Below are positions 63,820-64,000 of a stretch of 64,000 bases of DNA, piece by piece; positions within the stretch are counted from its first letter, which is position 1, and each line of letters starts with the position of its first letter. The position numbers were made by a program, and so were the translations under genes. Location: positions 26,157 through 90,156 of the IMG/VR virus record IMGVR_UViG_3300020119_000126, one strand, 5' to 3'. The notes below the pieces were generated by a model. That model saw nothing but the letters and a program-made list of their open reading frames with translations, did no database searches and was not told the DNA's origin. Source of the stretch: a virus.

Positions 63820-64000
63820 TTTGGTAGATGAGGTATCTTGGTGTAAGGCATCGTCTGTGCAGTAGATACCATCCGTCGCACCTACTGTTAATAGCTACAA
63901 TGTGGTCGCACAACCTAGTAGCGGGTCGCGCTTTGAAATAACGGTTAAAGCCTGAACTCATCTATCTAAGGTCAGGATAACCTCGTGGGGGTCATGACCC
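63820..64000 (+). other. RNA cluster continuation to window edge
   Basis: No protein gene is supported. GGTATCT (63832) pairs with AGATACC (63864-63870) to form a long-loop hairpin. The last 12 bases form a perfect palindrome, GGGTCATGACCC (63989-64000). The cluster probably continues beyond the window. Confidence 0.4.

Noticed and set aside
1-64000. CRISPR arrays, insertion sequences, integrase or attachment sites
   Set aside because: No regularly spaced repeats, no transposase or recombinase motifs and no flanking direct repeats of the required kind were seen. The dispersed palindrome is irregularly spaced.

Overview
The window is part of the genome of a tailed double-stranded DNA bacteriophage (Caudoviricetes), most likely a siphovirus. 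It carries large terminase, portal, scaffold and HK97-type capsid genes, a tail-tube-like protein, frameshifted tail chaperones and a giant tape measure gene, and I see no contractile sheath gene. Base composition is near balanced. No integrase or repressor is recognisable. Both edges cut the genome: a tail gene runs off the left end and an RNA gene cluster continues past the right end. The host cannot be read from the sequence. A WGR-type PARP gene is compatible with hosts such as Chloroflexota (Herpetosiphon is known to have PARP), but this is weak evidence.

Layout. Positions 1-36,251 are a tightly packed leftward late module. Reading leftward from 36.2 kb: small acidic protein, tandem winged-helix protein (possible small terminase), large terminase, portal, scaffold, major capsid, head-tail connectors, tail tube, tail chaperones with a -1 slippery site, a 3997-residue tape measure fusion, baseplate and tail-tip proteins, a LamG-like lectin, a protein with two C39-type peptidase domains plus an SH3 domain, and tail fibres. 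A 170-base divergent region (36,252-36,421) separates it from the rightward module (36,422-63,132) of about 60 mostly small, overlapping genes. Recognisable members are a YonO/QDE-1-like RNA polymerase, RNase HI, a PARP, a nucleoside deoxyribosyltransferase-like protein, a DUF932 protein, SSB, an AlkB-like dioxygenase, dCTP deaminase and ThyX. The last 0.9 kb holds two clear tRNA genes (Asn, Tyr), a tRNA-like gene with an abnormal anticodon loop, and a probable structured RNA.

How the parts may work together. The rightward genes have good sigma-70-type promoters, all with 17-base spacers, so the host polymerase probably reads them first. No comparable promoters were found in the late module, and the window encodes one convincing RNA polymerase of the two-barrel family. 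The giant tape measure protein also contains a stretch that aligns with the catalytic loop of RNA polymerase beta-prime, followed by an FtsH/M41-like metalloprotease motif, so the virion may deliver enzymes with the tail. dCTP deaminase and ThyX feed thymidylate synthesis; SSB and RNase HI serve replication. No DNA polymerase, helicase or primase is visible, so these probably lie outside the window.

Two genome-wide DNA signals stand out. One is a palindrome, TTCGGC-NN-GCCGAA (12 exact and 2 near copies), found in all three codon phases and between genes. The other is a strong excess of the pentamer GGTCA/TGACC on both strands. Neither is explained by the gene annotation.
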